Shown here: positions 24,331 through 25,372 of the stretch, in pieces | Layout: each line of letters opens with the position of its first letter | Position numbering within the stretch: the first letter of the stretch is position 1 | NCBI GenBank assembly: GCA_023395675.1 | Contig: JAEWYL010000150.1 | Location: 1 to 25,372, forward strand | Reading direction: 5' to 3' | DNA: 25,372 nt | From: Chloroflexota bacterium | Lineage (GTDB): Bacteria > Chloroflexota > Anaerolineae > Anaerolineales > UBA4823 | The notes under the pieces: model-generated | Told to the model about the DNA's origin: nothing | Databases searched by the model: none | What the model saw: only the letters and a program-made list of their open reading frames with translations | Translations under genes and position numbers: made by a program

Positions 24331-25218
24331 TCAGTACTGCGCGTCCGGAAAGGTATTCACCCCGGCAGCGCGGCCCACCTGCTTGACCATCCTCAGCCCA
24401 TCCCAGCGCAGGCCGGCCGCTTCCAGGATGCCGTCCTGGATCGCCCAGGCCCGGCCGCGCACGCTGCACCAGGCGTCCGGCTGGCGGAACGGTGAGCTGC
24501 CGTCCAGGGCTACGTGCAGCCTGCCGCCGGGCTGGAACTCCTGGTGGATGGTGTCCATCTGCTTATGGCCGCGCACGTAAGCTAACCCGCGCCGTTCGAA
24601 GATCCAGGCTGAGGCATAGGTGAGCGGCTCCAGGAAGTAGGAGCGGTGCCCGAGCGCCATGGCAAACGCGTCCAGCGCCTGCAGCACGGCCTGCGAGGCC
24701 CCCAGGCTGCCCCGGGTCTGTCCCGGCGCCAGGCCGGCCCGCATCGCCTGCTCCTCCTGAACCAGATTACGCCGGGCGGCCCCAAACTGGGTGGGTTTTC
24801 CAGCCTCATCCACGTCCGTCTGAAAGCGGGGCGAGTCTGGATCGCTCAACAGCAGCATCCCCAGGTCCAGGCTGTTGAACGAATTATCCGCCAGCTCGAT
24901 GAGCAGAAAATCGTCCTCGTCGGCCTCGCTTCTTCTGGCGCGAATCTCCATCACCCCCGTCTCCGGTTCGGCTTTCAGGGACACCTGCTCTCTCCGGTCC
25001 GGGCCTCTCCAAGTGATCGGGTCAATCTCGAACCGCGTGAGCAGGGCAGGTGGGATCAGGGCGCGGTACAGCCGCCGCTTGGTATTCTCCGGGAGGCGGT
25101 TGATCTGCTGGATGCTGATCGGAAAGGCGGCGTCCTGGGCCAGCCTCTCCCCGCTTAACGAACCGTACTCCGGGAGTTTTTTTTCGGGCTCGCGCTTCAG
25201 GCGCAGTGAGCGGAACAT
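24331..25218 (-). CDS. Unrecognised soluble protein, first gene of the signalling cluster
   Basis: About 295 residues, with no family that I recognise. It begins MFRSLRLKREPEKKLPEYG. It contains a hydrophobic/acidic segment ADEDDFLLIELADNSFNSLDLGMLLL near 137-162, a Gln/Arg-rich helical stretch, and a C-terminal half with LEPLTYASAWIFERRGLAYVRGH and RLHVALDGSSPFRQPD. No membrane helix, signal peptide or P-loop is seen. The ATG at 25218 is my choice, but its ribosome-binding site is poor. A longer frame opens with TTG at 25335, which overlaps the promoter and is unlikely. It lies 36 bases before the kinase gene, so a role in the same signalling pathway is likely. What it does is unknown. Confidence 0.6.
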   Translation of the reverse strand: MFRSLRLKREPEKKLPEYGSLSGERLAQDAAFPISIQQINRLPENTKRRLYRALIPPALLTRFEIDPITWRGPDRREQVSLKAEPETGVMEIRARRSEADEDDFLLIELADNSFNSLDLGMLLLSDPDSPRFQTDVDEAGKPTQFGAARRNLVQEEQAMRAGLAPGQTRGSLGASQAVLQALDAFAMALGHRSYFLEPLTYASAWIFERRGLAYVRGHKQMDTIHQEFQPGGRLHVALDGSSPFRQPDAWCSVRGRAWAIQDGILEAAGLRWDGLRMVKQVGRAAGVNTFPDAQY

Positions 25219-25312
25219 GCTGATCTGAGGACCATGGAATTCAATACCTGCCCTGTAACGATCCTGTCCCTGGGGTAAAGCAGTTGTGCAGAGGTGGTTT
25301 TGTTGCTGAATT

Positions 25313-25321
25313 ATTATAGCA
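25313..25321 (-). promoter_or_regulatory. Extended -10 promoter of the signalling cluster
   Basis: On the minus strand the sequence reads TGCTATAAT, a full extended -10 element with a perfect TATAAT (25313-25318). No good -35 hexamer is found 16-18 bases upstream, which fits an extended -10 promoter. Transcription would start near 25306 and give a leader of about 88 bases before the ATG at 25218. The same AATGCTATAAT string occurs in the sugar-operon promoter. Nothing recognisable is seen from 25322 to the window end apart from AT-rich sequence. Confidence 0.6.
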
Positions 25322-25372
25322 TTTAGAGGGGGCAAATTAGATACAGATTATCGAAATAGCAGAATAGAACAG

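Overview
The window looks like part of a high-GC bacterial chromosome, or a contig end. The most likely source is a member of the Chloroflexota (Anaerolineae-like). This placement is inferred from the style of the genes: a lipoprotein sugar-binding protein with an acidic Pro-rich linker, a ROK regulator, a large sugar operon, and a MinD/cNMP/STAS cluster. No rRNA or other marker gene is present. Every gene I can support lies on the minus strand, so the window is transcribed from its right end to its left end. The first 39 bases are a pure G21-C18 block that is almost certainly an assembly or sequencing artefact.

Right part (about 18.9-25.3 kb): a compact six-gene cluster of regulatory and membrane-signalling type. 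In transcription order it holds an unrecognised soluble protein, an RsbW-type anti-sigma kinase, a STAS anti-sigma-factor antagonist, a 965-residue APC-type permease fused to a winged-helix-like region and four more membrane helices, a soluble cNMP-binding plus HAMP plus coiled-coil protein, and a MinD/ParA-like ATPase. The last three overlap each other. A TGCTATAAT extended -10 element lies upstream of the first gene. The set looks like one partner-switching system built around a sensor-like transporter, and I do not recognise it as a named system.

Left part (71-18.8 kb): a 16-gene pentose/glycoside catabolic operon. It is led by a XylR-type ROK repressor gene. Its promoter is a perfect TTGACA-N16-TATAAT, and the -10 and start region are covered by an inverted repeat of the XylR operator type. 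Next come a sugar ABC importer (binding lipoprotein, two permeases, two different MalK-type ATPases), a GH4 NAD-dependent glycosidase, a cupin, a TIM-barrel epimerase, a Gfo/Idh/MocA dehydrogenase, a small membrane protein, xylulokinase (xylB), a xylose-isomerase-type protein (xylA), a GlcD/AGPS-like flavoprotein with a two-cluster Fe-S partner, and a D-tagatose/D-psicose 3-epimerase-like protein. GC-rich hairpins sit in several intergenic gaps, notably between the binding-protein and permease genes.

How the genes may work together (inference): xylose-containing glycosides are imported. They are cleaved by the GH4 enzyme and perhaps by a separate 3-keto route (Gfo/Idh dehydrogenase plus TIM-barrel protein plus cupin). 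Free pentose goes through XylA and XylB to xylulose 5-phosphate. The flavoprotein/Fe-S pair and the 3-epimerase would handle a further sugar, sugar acid or 2-hydroxyacid branch whose substrate cannot be read from sequence.
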